Source: Euglena gracilis (taxonomy: Eukaryota > Euglenida > Euglenophyceae > Euglenales). Taken from it: a stretch of 64,000 nucleotides of DNA. A program made the translations under genes and the position numbers. Positions 12,291-21,021 of this stretch are shown one piece after another (the first letter of the stretch is position 1; each line of letters opens with the position of its first letter). Location: the NCBI GenBank assembly GCA_039621445.1, contig CP154956.1, positions 50,269,302-50,333,301 of the forward strand, in the 5' to 3' direction. The notes beneath the pieces were generated by a model, which was not told where the DNA came from, searched no databases, and worked only from the letters and a program-made list of their open reading frames with translations.

Positions 12291-13420
12291 TTACCCGAAG
12301 GGCGGCAAGACGGTACCCCCCCCCTTATTTGAGCACACCCACGGGCTAAGGGACCCCCCAAATGCTCAAATAAGGGGGGGGGTCAAATAAGGGGGGTCGA
12401 AAATTTGGCTTTGCGAGAGGGCAAAAAAATTTTCGGCGCATTCGGTGCCTAAACAAATTTCCTCCCCGGACCCAAATGCTCAATTAAGGGGGGGTCAAAT
12501 AAGGGGGGGGAGTGGTAACGTGTTTGTTATCCACAAGAAAATTTGCAGAACCACAAAACGTTCACAATCACCTCAATTTTTATCGAAGAAAAGCAAAGGT
12601 TTTTACCCCGTGCCACCCGCAGAGCAGCGAAACGGTGGCCATTTTTTCTGTATAGAAAGGTGAAATGGTCACATGAAATCCTTTTTAAGATTGGACCCCT
12701 GGGGAGCGTGGGTGCGCCGGACTTGGGGATGGGTCGTGCGTGCAGGGTTTTCCTCCACTTTTTTAAAAAAGTTATCCCAAACCCAAAGACCAATGTGGGC
12801 TGGGGACAAGGGAGCTAAAATGTTAAATTTCAGTGCTGCCCGAAGGGCAGCTAGACGGTAATGGTTTTCCTTCCAACAAAGTGTTAAAATACACCTAAAA
12901 TATATATCAGAAAAGGCGTGAAGGGCAGAACAGGCGTCTCTGATGCCGTGTTCACGACGGAACCGGCGTCCCTCACCGCTTTTTTGCAACAAAAGTTGTG
13001 TGTTGTCCAAGAGTCAAGGGGAGGGGGAGGGGCGGGGACCACGGCGCCGAAGGCAGCGAGACTTCACATAAAATTTCATAAAAAGTTGCAAAAATGACAT
13101 TTTTTATTTTTTCGGTCAAAAAATGGCCTTTTGGTGAAGTTCACCGGAGAAGCCAAACCCCTAAAACCAAACTTGGGCACGTTTGGAACATGACACGTGT
13201 GTTTGTCATCTCCCAAAAATGCTGTTAATAAAGGAAATTTTGCCTATTTGCCGTTGGTCCTTGAATGCCGTTGGTTCTTGAAACTTCCCCAGGGGCCTGC
13301 CATTATGTCAAACAAAAAACATTTTTGTCTTGAAAATTTCATGCCCCCTCCCAAACCCCCTCCCAAACCTGGTGTGCTACCCGAAGGGCAGCCAGACGGT
13401 TGCGGTTTTCCCTTCAGAGA
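12290..13420 (+). repeat. Short repeat family with gctgcccgaagggcagc hairpin
   Basis: The phrase cccgaagggcagc-n-agacggt recurs at about 12297, 12838 and 13379, with a looser copy near 12605. In the better copies gctgccc-gaa-gggcagc forms a 7-bp stem with a 3-nt loop. Two copies continue into similar flanking words (ggtaatggttttcc and ggttgcggttttccc). No gene is evident in between. Confidence 0.6.
12316..12515. mobile_element. 200-bp poly-C MITE, TA target site
   Basis: The left end is ccccccccc then ttatttgagca; the right end, reversed, is ccactcccccccc then ttatttga. TA flanks it at 12314-12315 and 12516-12517. Removing it brings agacggta next to acg, matching the uninterrupted sister repeat at 12838 (agacggtaatgg), which supports these boundaries. 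Confidence 0.7.
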
Positions 13421-13704
13421 TTGTGCAAAACTGGTGTGAAAATCAATAATTTTCCTTTTCACTTATAAATTTGGACAAAACTTTGGTTCATAACTACAAC
13501 ACATTTTTGTGAAGTGAAAAAAAATTTTCTTCCCAAAATCTCGGGGGGGGGGGGGCGGCCGCCCCCCCCGACCCCCCCTTGTGGCACCCCTGCGGGGGGG
13601 GTCACGGGGGGGGTCACGGGGGTAGCACCCCCTTAGAAAAATTGGGCAATCCTCCCGGGTGGTCTGTCGGTGTCGCGTGGGCGTGCATGTCCCGCTGCCC
13701 CCTC
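13421..13704. other. No gene; G/C runs
   Basis: G and C runs, including gggggtcacgggggg phrases, lie just downstream of the Gypsy chromodomain stop codon. No long terminal repeat could be recognised. Confidence 0.5.
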
Positions 13705-13848
13705 CTACTTACGGGGCATCTCCTTGGCTCTCTTCAAAAGTTCGGATAGGCCCCTCTCTTCACAATATTCCACAAACGGCTCATTCAACCTCCCTTCGGG
13801 AAGTATAAAGCTTTTCAATGCTTCCCATGTGCTTGCCGAAACGGGGTA

Positions 13849-14259
13849 CCAGCCCCCCCCTTTATTGTCCCTGGGCCCCGGCCGACGGCGTTTTTTTTTT
13901 GGCCCGGCCAATGAAATTCCTTTGGGGGTTGGTACGCCGTGGCGAGGGGGTCCGAATAGGGGGGGGGGAGGGGGGGTAAATGGCGTGGCGAGGGGGTCGG
14001 CGACCACGGGGGGGGGGGGTGTACCATGGTTTTCCAACAAAATTTTCGTTCAAAAAATCGCGAAAATCGCCGGTGGCGTGGCGAGGGGGTCCGGCTGGGG
14101 GGGGGGGGAGGGGGGTAAATGGCGTGGCGAGGCCCTCGGAGAGGGGGGGGGAGGGGTGTACCAACCCCCCCTTTGGTACCCCTTTTTTGTCCCCCCCCCT
14201 TTATTGTCCGGTCGGGCCTCCCGGGGGCAGGTCGATGGGACAATAAAGGGGGGGGGTGG
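13849..14259. mobile_element. 411-bp MITE in the chromodomain, TA target site
   Basis: Inverted termini: cccccccc then tttattgtccc on the left, gggacaataaaggggggggg on the right. TA duplications are at 13847-13848 and 14260-14261. The site lies between the Gly of QWEGY and the following codons of the chromodomain; dropping the element and one TA restores the frame exactly. A diverged relative with the same internal words (aatgaaattcctttgg) is at about 32518-32690. Confidence 0.85.
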
Positions 14260-15489
14260 TATCCTTCCCATTGTGTTAAAAACCGCCATCCTTGGGAAAA
14301 TTTGCGTTTTAAATTTTTTCTCACATTGAAATAACCATCTTCTCCATTTTCCTTTTCCTCTTTGTCCACATGCAATTCCAATTCCTTTTCCTCTTCCAAA
14401 AGATCGGACATTTCATTCTCGTTTGGGGGGTCATCTCCAACCTCAATCAACCAACCATTCCAACCACCTTTTCACTTGATCCATCGCAACATCAATGAAA
14501 CCTCCCAAATGCGGTGAAACGGAAATTTTCAATGTGTTGTGTCGTACCAAAATAATTTGATATGGACCCAACCATGGCGATTCAATCCTTTTCAACTTTC
14601 GCTGGGGCCAACGACTCTTGTGAACCAAAACATATTCACCCTTAAAAAAAGTACGAACTTCGAATGCGAAAATGATTTGCCCTTTTGTTGGTAACCTCCC
14701 TGACATGAGCAAGTCTTTGACTCGCTTTTTCTTGCATTTTCAATTGTTCCTCCACCCATGACTCAACCGTGGGGGTTAATCCGGGTTCAACCGTTCCATC
14801 GAATTTCCATGAGTCTTTCCCAAGAAACAATTCGCTGGGGGTAATACCTGTTTGTGGTAAAACTTGTGAGTTCATAATCCAAACCACGAAGGAAACAATC
14901 CTGGGCCACTCAACGGTTTGTAATTGCATTGAAAGAATTCTCAAATGTGGCACAAAAGCTCGATTCACTCGCTCGCAAATTCCATTGGACTCGGGGTGTC
15001 TTGGAAGGGAAAACTTCACGTCAATTCCAAGGGAATGGAAAGGTCGTTGATAATATCCCTTTTCGCAGGAAAACCGTACGTCGTTGTCGCTCAAAAGTTC
15101 TCGTGGTTTCCCGTAGTGAGAGATCCATTCTTGCATGATCAATTTGAGAGTACCCTCCCCGGTGATATTCTTGTTGCAGGTACCATTCGAACAAATCTTG
15201 TCAATGCATCTACCATCACTAGGACATAATCGTAAGAATTTGAAATATCCATGGCCACAAAGTCAATGTACAAAAGTTTATTGGACAATTGGGGAATGGG
15301 CATGGAAGACATCAAACCTCTATCTGGTGCATTGTTTGGTTTTGACCGCAGACAACTCTCTCATCCTCGGAAAATTCCCTTGTTTCACTTTTCGATTTCT
15401 CCACAAAGAAATACCTCAAAAAGAATAGCAATGTTTTCTCCGGTCCGGGGTGGCCATTGTTCACATGACACCATTGCAAAACTTCATTG

Positions 15490-15928
15490 GAGGCTAGGCG
15501 CGCCGCTCGGGGGGGTCCGGGCCCCCCCCCTCCCCCCCCCTGCGCGGCCCCTGCGCGGCCGCCCGCGCGGCCGCTCGCCCCCCCCCTGGACCCCCCCCTC
15601 CCCCCACTATGCCTAGCATAGCCAAGAAAAAAATTTTTGGTGAAAAAATAGCGATTTTTTGAGGCCCAAAAATGACCAAAAATGACCATTTTCGGACACA
15701 AAATGGGAAATTTGGGGGCCGCGCGCTCTGCGCGCGGCCAAAAAAGCACTTTTTTGGTCAAAATGGCCCAAAAATGGCAAAAAATGACCACTTTTTGGAC
15801 CCGAAAATCACCGATTTTAGGATGCGTTCCGCCCCCCGCCCCCCCCCCCCCCCCCCCCCCGCGCGGCAGCCCGCCCCGCCGCCCGCCCCCCCCTGGACCC
15901 CCCCCCTCCCCCCACTGTGCCTAGCCTC
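15490..15928. mobile_element. 439-bp MITE, 5-bp target site CATTG
   Basis: The ends are inverted (gaggctaggc and gcctagcctc) and flanked by CATTG at 15485-15489 and 15929-15933. The interior is two C-run and gcgcggcc blocks around an A-rich middle, with a palindrome tatgcctagcata near 15608. It interrupts the Gypsy integrase leader. The same insertion, with a different right-hand GC block, is at 25521-25968 in the duplicate copy. Confidence 0.8.
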
Positions 15929-16149
15929 CATTGACTCTTTTCATTGGAACAACCAACAATCTCTCACAAAAAGCGATTTTTCCGTTCGGTAAAACAAACG
16001 TCCATCGAAAAGCTCGACTTGAAAGGGCGTAAGGGCATTCCGCACGTCTTTGAACTCGGAATCCACAAAATCCTTCTCACCGAAAAAGGACCCAAAATCA
16101 ATGCTGGACAAATGAAAGTGTGGCCAAGGAAGAAAAAGCAATTTTCACA

Positions 16150-17600
16150 CCAAAGGCGATTCCTGATGTTTTGAATTCACCAAGCACCCCCCCCCTGTCA
16201 CCAATCCCATTTGACATTTCAAAGGATGAATTGCTTTGGATGCAAATTTCCTCGCATTTTGAAATGCACAAGAATTTTGGATTTGTCCTTCACCGAAGAG
16301 AATTGGAAACCGAGTGAAAAGAGATTTGACAAAGCGCTTTTACTTTGTCACGACGAAACTTCGACATTCGAAAGACAAGCAAAACTGAGTTCACCATTCC
16401 CAATTAACAAAAAGGATTTGAAGGAAATTGCACGACAAGTGGACCAAAGGATTTTTGCGCTCGAAAATCAAGAACCGCGAAAAGAACCATTCGCGATGGA
16501 AAGGACGGAAAATTTGGTTGGTGATTTCGAAAAGGACGCGGAAAAGTACCGTTCACAACCCAAATTATTCGATCTTTTGTGCAAATTCAAACAAGCGTTC
16601 GGACACCTTCCACTGGTTGGAAAAGGATGCAAACTCGCGGTGATGGATCTCCAGTTAAAAAAGGAAATTGAAAACGTGCTGATGAGAGGAAAATGTTGGC
16701 CCGTGCCAAAAAACGACGAGGAGGAAATCGAGAAACAAGTCAAAGTGTTGGTCCAAGCAAACCTTGTCGAAGTGTTCCCGCCGGGAACATTTCCGCGTTT
16801 TTGCTCACCGATGTTCCTTTTAGCAAAGACAGAATCCACCACGAGACGAATGGTGGGTCAATACCAAAAAATGAACAACAGGACAAAACCCCATGCCGTT
16901 GTGTATGCCTTTTGGTTTGCAACAAGCGCCGGGTGTGTTCCAAGAAATGATGGAGGTACAGTCCCTCACCGTAAATTGTCCCCCCCCCGAAAATTTTCCC
17001 CCCCCCTGAAATTTCGGAATTTTCGTGGATTTGCAAAAGGCTCCGAAACGGTCGAAAATTCCCCCCCCCCCCTTCAGCCCCAGAGGAACGGCAAAGGCAG
17101 GTGGGTGGGGACTTTTTTTTACACATGCAAGGGCAGCACAGCTTCACCACTTGCATGGCCCCCGGGTCGAGGACTTGGCATCTTTTATTTTTTTTGTCCA
17201 TTGAACCCTCAACGCATATTCTTGCAATACCCAAGCCTTGAAGCCATTGGTGGCAGAGCAATAAGACCCACCTCCGTGAAAAGAGGTGTTTGGGAATATA
17301 TCATAACAACCACACAACATACGGCAAATGAATTCCGAATGCCGGCAGGCTTCATGGCTTTAAAGAAAAGAAGACACTAGGGAGGGACAGGGCTAAGTGT
17401 CCGAAACGGCCGAAAATTTTCCCCCCCCCTGGTAAAGAGCCCAAAAAACCCTCCCTAGGGGGGGGAAAATTTACGGCTAGGGACTGTATTGTGTGGAAAG
17501 GTCAAAATCAAAGAATGAAATGAAACCAATTTTGGACACGGGATTTTGTGGAGCATTCTTCAATGATTGTGGAATCGGTTCAAAAGTGAGAGCGATCATT
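16150..17600 (+). pseudogene. Ty3/Gypsy reverse transcriptase, plus strand, broken
   Basis: The plus-strand frame from about 16211 encodes the N-terminal half of a Gypsy reverse transcriptase. The recognisable part is VQANLVEVFPPGTFPRF followed by CSPMFLLAKTE and RRMVGQYQKMN, which are fingers and palm motifs. After NNRTKPHA the frame jumps to a segment readable in another frame as MPFGLQQAPGVFQEM, so the region between, including the first catalytic Asp motif, has been deleted. A MITE (16959-17486) follows. Beyond it a FFNDCGIGS segment occupies the place of the F-x-D-D active site, with Asn for the first Asp. The enzyme cannot be functional. It runs opposite to the integrase next to it, so the element has been inverted internally. 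Confidence 0.8.
16959..17486. mobile_element. 528-bp MITE, TA target site, empty site present
   Basis: Inverted termini cagtccctcaccgtaaatt and aatttacggctagggactg, flanked by TA at 16957-16958 and 17487-17488. The duplicate copy carries the uninterrupted site with a single TA at 27000-27001, which proves the boundaries. Terminal CAGT and TA duplication are typical of the Tc1/mariner group. Inside, the phrase ccgaaacggtcgaaaattcc occurs twice (about 17040 and 17402). Confidence 0.95.
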
Positions 17601-18141
17601 TGAAACCGTGTCTGGGGGCTCCGTTTTCATGCCCGAACCGGCGTCTGGGACGCCGGTTCGGGCGGGAAATTTTTTCGCCGAACCGGCGTCCCAGACGCCG
17701 GTTCGGGCGGGAAACCGGCGTCTGGGGGACCCAAAATAAAAAGTGCCAAAAAGTGTCCAAAAGGGTTTGTAGACATGTGGTAATCACATTTGCGCAGTTT
17801 TTGGGTGGTCTTGGGCCAGAAATTGGGGGTTTTTGAGGAAAAGTTTCCTTTTGGCCAATTTTGGAGAATTTCTGAAATAGAATACCACACAGCATGGCTG
17901 AAATCTAAGGCCATCTGCTGAAAGCCCTTGAGAAGAGCTTTTGATCGATGGGCAACATGGCAGCTGCAAAGTGCAATTTCAGATATGCAAATGGGGGCCG
18001 AAAAATGCGGAAAAATGCGATCGCTGATTCTGAGGGCGCTTTGCAATCTGGCTGAGTTCTGTGGGTACCAAGCGAAAGGTGTTGGCGAGACCTTTCGTTT
18101 GATATGCAATATGCAACCTGAGCTGTGGGATTTGACAAATT
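17601..18141 (+). repeat. Repeat family R1 with gaaccggcgtc palindromes
   Basis: It starts with inverted and direct copies of cccgaaccggcgtctgggac (17630-17735) and continues to the conserved core gaaagcccttgagaagagct near 17920. It interrupts the Gypsy reverse transcriptase. The copy at 27120-28050 extends further right. Confidence 0.7.
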
Positions 18142-18942
18142 TACAACTCCACTTTGCACACGAAAGCTAAATAAATTGGGGAGGTGCAGTTTCTGAGTAT
18201 GGCAAGTGGGTCAGTTTTGGAGGGTTTGTGGTGGCCAGTTTTGGAACCGATGGGTGGCCAGGTTTTGGGCCAGTTTTGTTGACGATATATTTTCAAGGAG
18301 GCGAACCTGTGGCCACAAGTTTTTTGGGGCGGGGTCTCCTGGTTCGGAGCTCCTCCGGGTTAAAGCCAACATGCGGCCGTTTTTTTCGGTCCGAACATTC
18401 ACTCGGGCCGGAGGAACGGAGTCACCCTCCGGTGCACACACTGACTTCTTATCCGGCCATCACTGCGTGTGGCGTACGTGCTGGTTGGTCTGGATAGCCG
18501 GGCGGCTAGCGACAGTGGCTTTCATCTGGACGGACGGCTGGACAGCCGGCATGTTGGTCGGCTAGGTTGGTCTGCCAGCCGGCTAGGTTGGTCTGCCGGC
18601 CGGCTAGGTTGGTCCGGCCAAACGCCCCCGATGATTTTTCACAGCCTGTTGCTGGGCTTGGTACGCTGATTCCGTCCCCCCGTTCCACTCAGGAATCAAA
18701 TTCTGACTGATGAGGGGGTTCAATGTCATATATGGGTAGGTTGTTGGAAGGTTTTTTCCCCCCAACCCAGAGGCTTTTCAGGAAAAAACCTTGTCGGAGG
18801 GCACACCGCTTTCACTGCCGGTATGATACGGATGCCAGAGCGCCCTTGAACAGGGGGAACCTGTTTGGATGTGAGAAGGACAGGCAAAGGTGCTCTCTTT
18901 TTTCCCCTGGTTGTGTAATGAAGCGGAAGTCTGGCACTTTTG
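18142..18942. other. No gene; 21-bp tandem repeat
   Basis: The only structure is about three units of ggctaggttggtctgccrgcc at 18561-18620. No coding motif is seen. Confidence 0.5.
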
Positions 18943-19260
18943 TTAATGGGGGGGCAACAAAACTGTCTGGTTGGTGAACAGCCGCACACATTTACGTCTG
19001 TGAGATCCCAAACCAGCAGCTTTCACCATCTTCCCACAAACTTCACACTTCACACAAGGGAACCGTTGCTCACGCTTAAGTTGGGAATGCCGGTGCCGAT
19101 GGTGCGATGCCAAAGCCTGTTTGCTTTCGAAAAGACGTTTGCAGACTGCGCAATCAAAATAGCTTTTTTCGGGGGCTCCACAGACCTCTTGTGATGCAGC
19201 AGCGTTGTCCTCTGTGTCCAGCACAGCTTGCTGTCGGCTATCATCCTGTGCAATTAACAT
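18943..19260 (-). CDS. C2H2 zinc-finger protein, partial
   Basis: A minus-strand frame of about 105 residues with two zinc-finger-like segments. The first is FDCAVCKRLFESKQALASHH, ending HRHRH, a standard C-x2-C, 12-residue, H-x3-5-H finger. The second is VKCEVCGKMVKAAGLGSHRR, ending KC, a finger whose last ligand is Cys. Spacing and linkers fit nucleic-acid-binding fingers. Upstream minus-strand frames (19493-19925) may be further exons, but I could not join them. The frame ends at 18943 in LLPPH without a stop-flanking motif, so the 3' end may be spliced. It could be a host transcription factor or a transposon-encoded finger. Confidence 0.55.
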   Translation of the reverse strand: MLIAQDDSRQQAVLDTEDNAAASQEVCGAPEKSYFDCAVCKRLFESKQALASHHRHRHSQLKREQRFPCVKCEVCGKMVKAAGLGSHRRKCVRLFTNQTVLLPPH

Positions 19261-19492
19261 GTGATTGGCACCGAAAAAAATTGAAACAAGAAATACCTCC
19301 TCTGTTTCATCTGGACTACCATAACATCTGAGTCATTCTGCACATTTGCAACAACTGCAGATTGATTTGCAACCTGTCAGACAACATTGGAAAAAAGCAC
19401 ATGGGGATTTGACATACCCCACCCTCCTGTCGAGCTTTCTCCAACTTCGACGTTCTTTGTTGCGCTGAGGCTTCTGCCCTTGCCCATCTCTT

Positions 19493-19925
19493 CTAGATGA
19501 TATTCAGACGCTTATTCAGCTCCACAGTGGTGACGGGGCCACATTCTGCAATGTGTCGCTGACTCCAATGGACGGTACGAGACATCCAGTCCCTGCCCTT
19601 CGGTTTTTCATGGTGTGCACGCTCCAGCATCGCCGTGAGTGCGCCTGCAGGGAGTCCAATGCTGTCCTGAGCAGCACGGGCAATTGCCCACATCCGTTCC
19701 AGCTTTGAATTTGTCAGCAAAAACTTGGCAATCTCAACCTTGGAGCGCATCCACACCGGCCATGGCAAAATTGGTATATATCCGCCCGTCGCGTGCACTG
19801 AGACGCAAAGACCCTACGATCCCCGATCGCCAGATCCGCGACAGTAAATTAGGTATTGGCACTGTCCATCCCCCGTTTTGCAGTGCATTCTTCACGAAAG
19901 GAAGTACACCAAGTACACCAAGCAC
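19493..19925 (-). CDS. Unknown minus-strand frames
   Basis: Two overlapping minus-strand frames (19734-19925 and 19493-19798) have balanced composition and few low-complexity runs. Readable segments are NGGWTVPIPNLLSRIW and KFLLTNSKLERMWAIARAAQ. No family is recognised. They lie 230 bp upstream of the zinc-finger frame on the same strand and could be its 5' exons. The two frames may be separated by an intron or a frameshift. Confidence 0.3.
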
Positions 19926-19929
19926 TGGA

Positions 19930-20856
19930 ATATGTTTGGAAAGGTTATCCTGAAGTTGAAGAATGGATGATACCGTTCATGAACACCTGGAGCCGATTGT
20001 CAAGTTGGAAGTTCAAGTTCCAAAACAAAAAACCTGCTGTCCAGTTCGAGATCAGAACACTACTAGCTGGCTGTTTGACTTGCAGACGAAATTTGACAAG
20101 AAGGTGATGATCATTAAATTGGTTCTGCTGCTGTTCACCTTCCCCAGCTCTTGGCAGGTGAATTCCCCCTCTCCCTCTCTCCCCTCCTGGCCCCCCTCCT
20201 GTCACTGCACTCCCTGGGCTAGTGTTGTCCTTACACGATGCCTTGCTTTTCCTTCCCCCAACAAAATCATTTTACAGCACATCCACACCCAGCGACCCAA
20301 CATTCACCCACAAATATTTCATCATCCAAATTTCTCCCCCGGAGATCAGGCGGTGAACTTTGGGTTTTTCGGGCGGGGCCCCCCACCCCCCCCCCCCCCG
20401 TCTTCATTGGAAATACATGGCGGTGAACTTCACCGGTGAACTTCACCGGTGAAGTTTCTCCATTGAAATTCCTTTAGGGGCGAAGCCCTCAACCCCCCCC
20501 ACCCCTGCCTAACCTCCCCCACACCCCCCTTCCCCATTTCACATTTCACTGCCAAATGCCCCCCTCCTTTCACTTCCGCATCTGGGACATTCCTCCACCA
20601 CTCCCAGTGGAAATTTACCGACCACTGTTGCAAAAAATCTCCCCTTCCCATTTTCACACCTTCCCCCCCCACATTCATGCGCCATTTGCTACACCCCTCC
20701 CCTTGTCCCATATGTTCCCCCGGGGACCTTGGGTGCACTTTCTCCCCATTCCTCCCAAACCCAAAAATTTTTCTGGGGTTTTCCTTCCCTAAACACCACC
20801 ACAACATGGCAAAAATGGGCCTCTCTGGTCCTGAGTGCAAAAAAGACAACCACCAC
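19930..20856. other. No supported gene; C-rich DNA
   Basis: A plus-strand frame at 19856-20107 has no motif. From 20160 the DNA is C-rich, with short inverted words such as ggtgaacttcaccggtgaac near 20430. The right edge is the 5' terminus of the hAT element. Confidence 0.45.
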
Positions 20857-21021
20857 CAGTGTGGTGCCAAAGTCTTTTTTTCGAATAAAAGACCATTTCG
20901 ACAATTCGACGCCGTCGAAAACGTCTTTTTCCGTCTTTTTCACCCGGAAAAAAACAGTACGAATAAAAGACAATAAAAGACACGCGATTCGACGCCAATC
21001 CTACTTCCACTCTTTCCAGGC

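Larger units (their letters stand above)
13705..16141 (-). pseudogene. Ty3/Gypsy integrase with chromodomain, broken
   Basis: Minus-strand 3' part of a chromovirus pol, read from 16141 down to the stop at 13705. In order: an integrase leader (15934-16060); the H-H part of the zinc-binding domain (NNGHPGPEKT, near 15480) where only one of the two expected Cys is seen; the first catalytic Asp (IDFVAMD, about 15250); the second Asp and the Glu (SDND, then NGICERVN, about 15080 and 14980); the linker (WLGPYQII); and a chromodomain (FLTQWEGY then STWE). Frameshifts lie near 15165, 14680 and 14450. Two insertions interrupt it, at 15490-15928 and 13849-14259. Enzyme role in the family: joining retrotransposon DNA to the chromosome, with the chromodomain guiding it to chromatin marks. 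It is clearly inactive. Confidence 0.85.
14847..18141. repeat. Segmental duplication, copy 1
   Basis: This block is nearly identical to 24878-27648. It covers part of the Gypsy integrase, the CATTG MITE, the Gypsy reverse transcriptase and part of an R1-family repeat. Copy 1 has an extra 528-bp MITE at 16959-17486. The two copies otherwise differ by a few single bases, a rewritten GC block near 15836-15890 and a 6-bp deletion near 27600 in copy 2. Confidence 0.9.

Noticed and set aside
13815-14450. 211-codon minus-strand frame rich in proline
   Set aside because: It is a Gypsy chromodomain read through the inserted MITE; the proline-rich half is the MITE sequence, not a protein domain.
15944-16174. 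Plus-strand frame over the Gypsy integrase leader
   Set aside because: The minus strand at 15941-16060 carries the FDGRLFYRTEKSLFV pattern that normally precedes the integrase zinc-binding region, so the plus-strand frame is a shadow.
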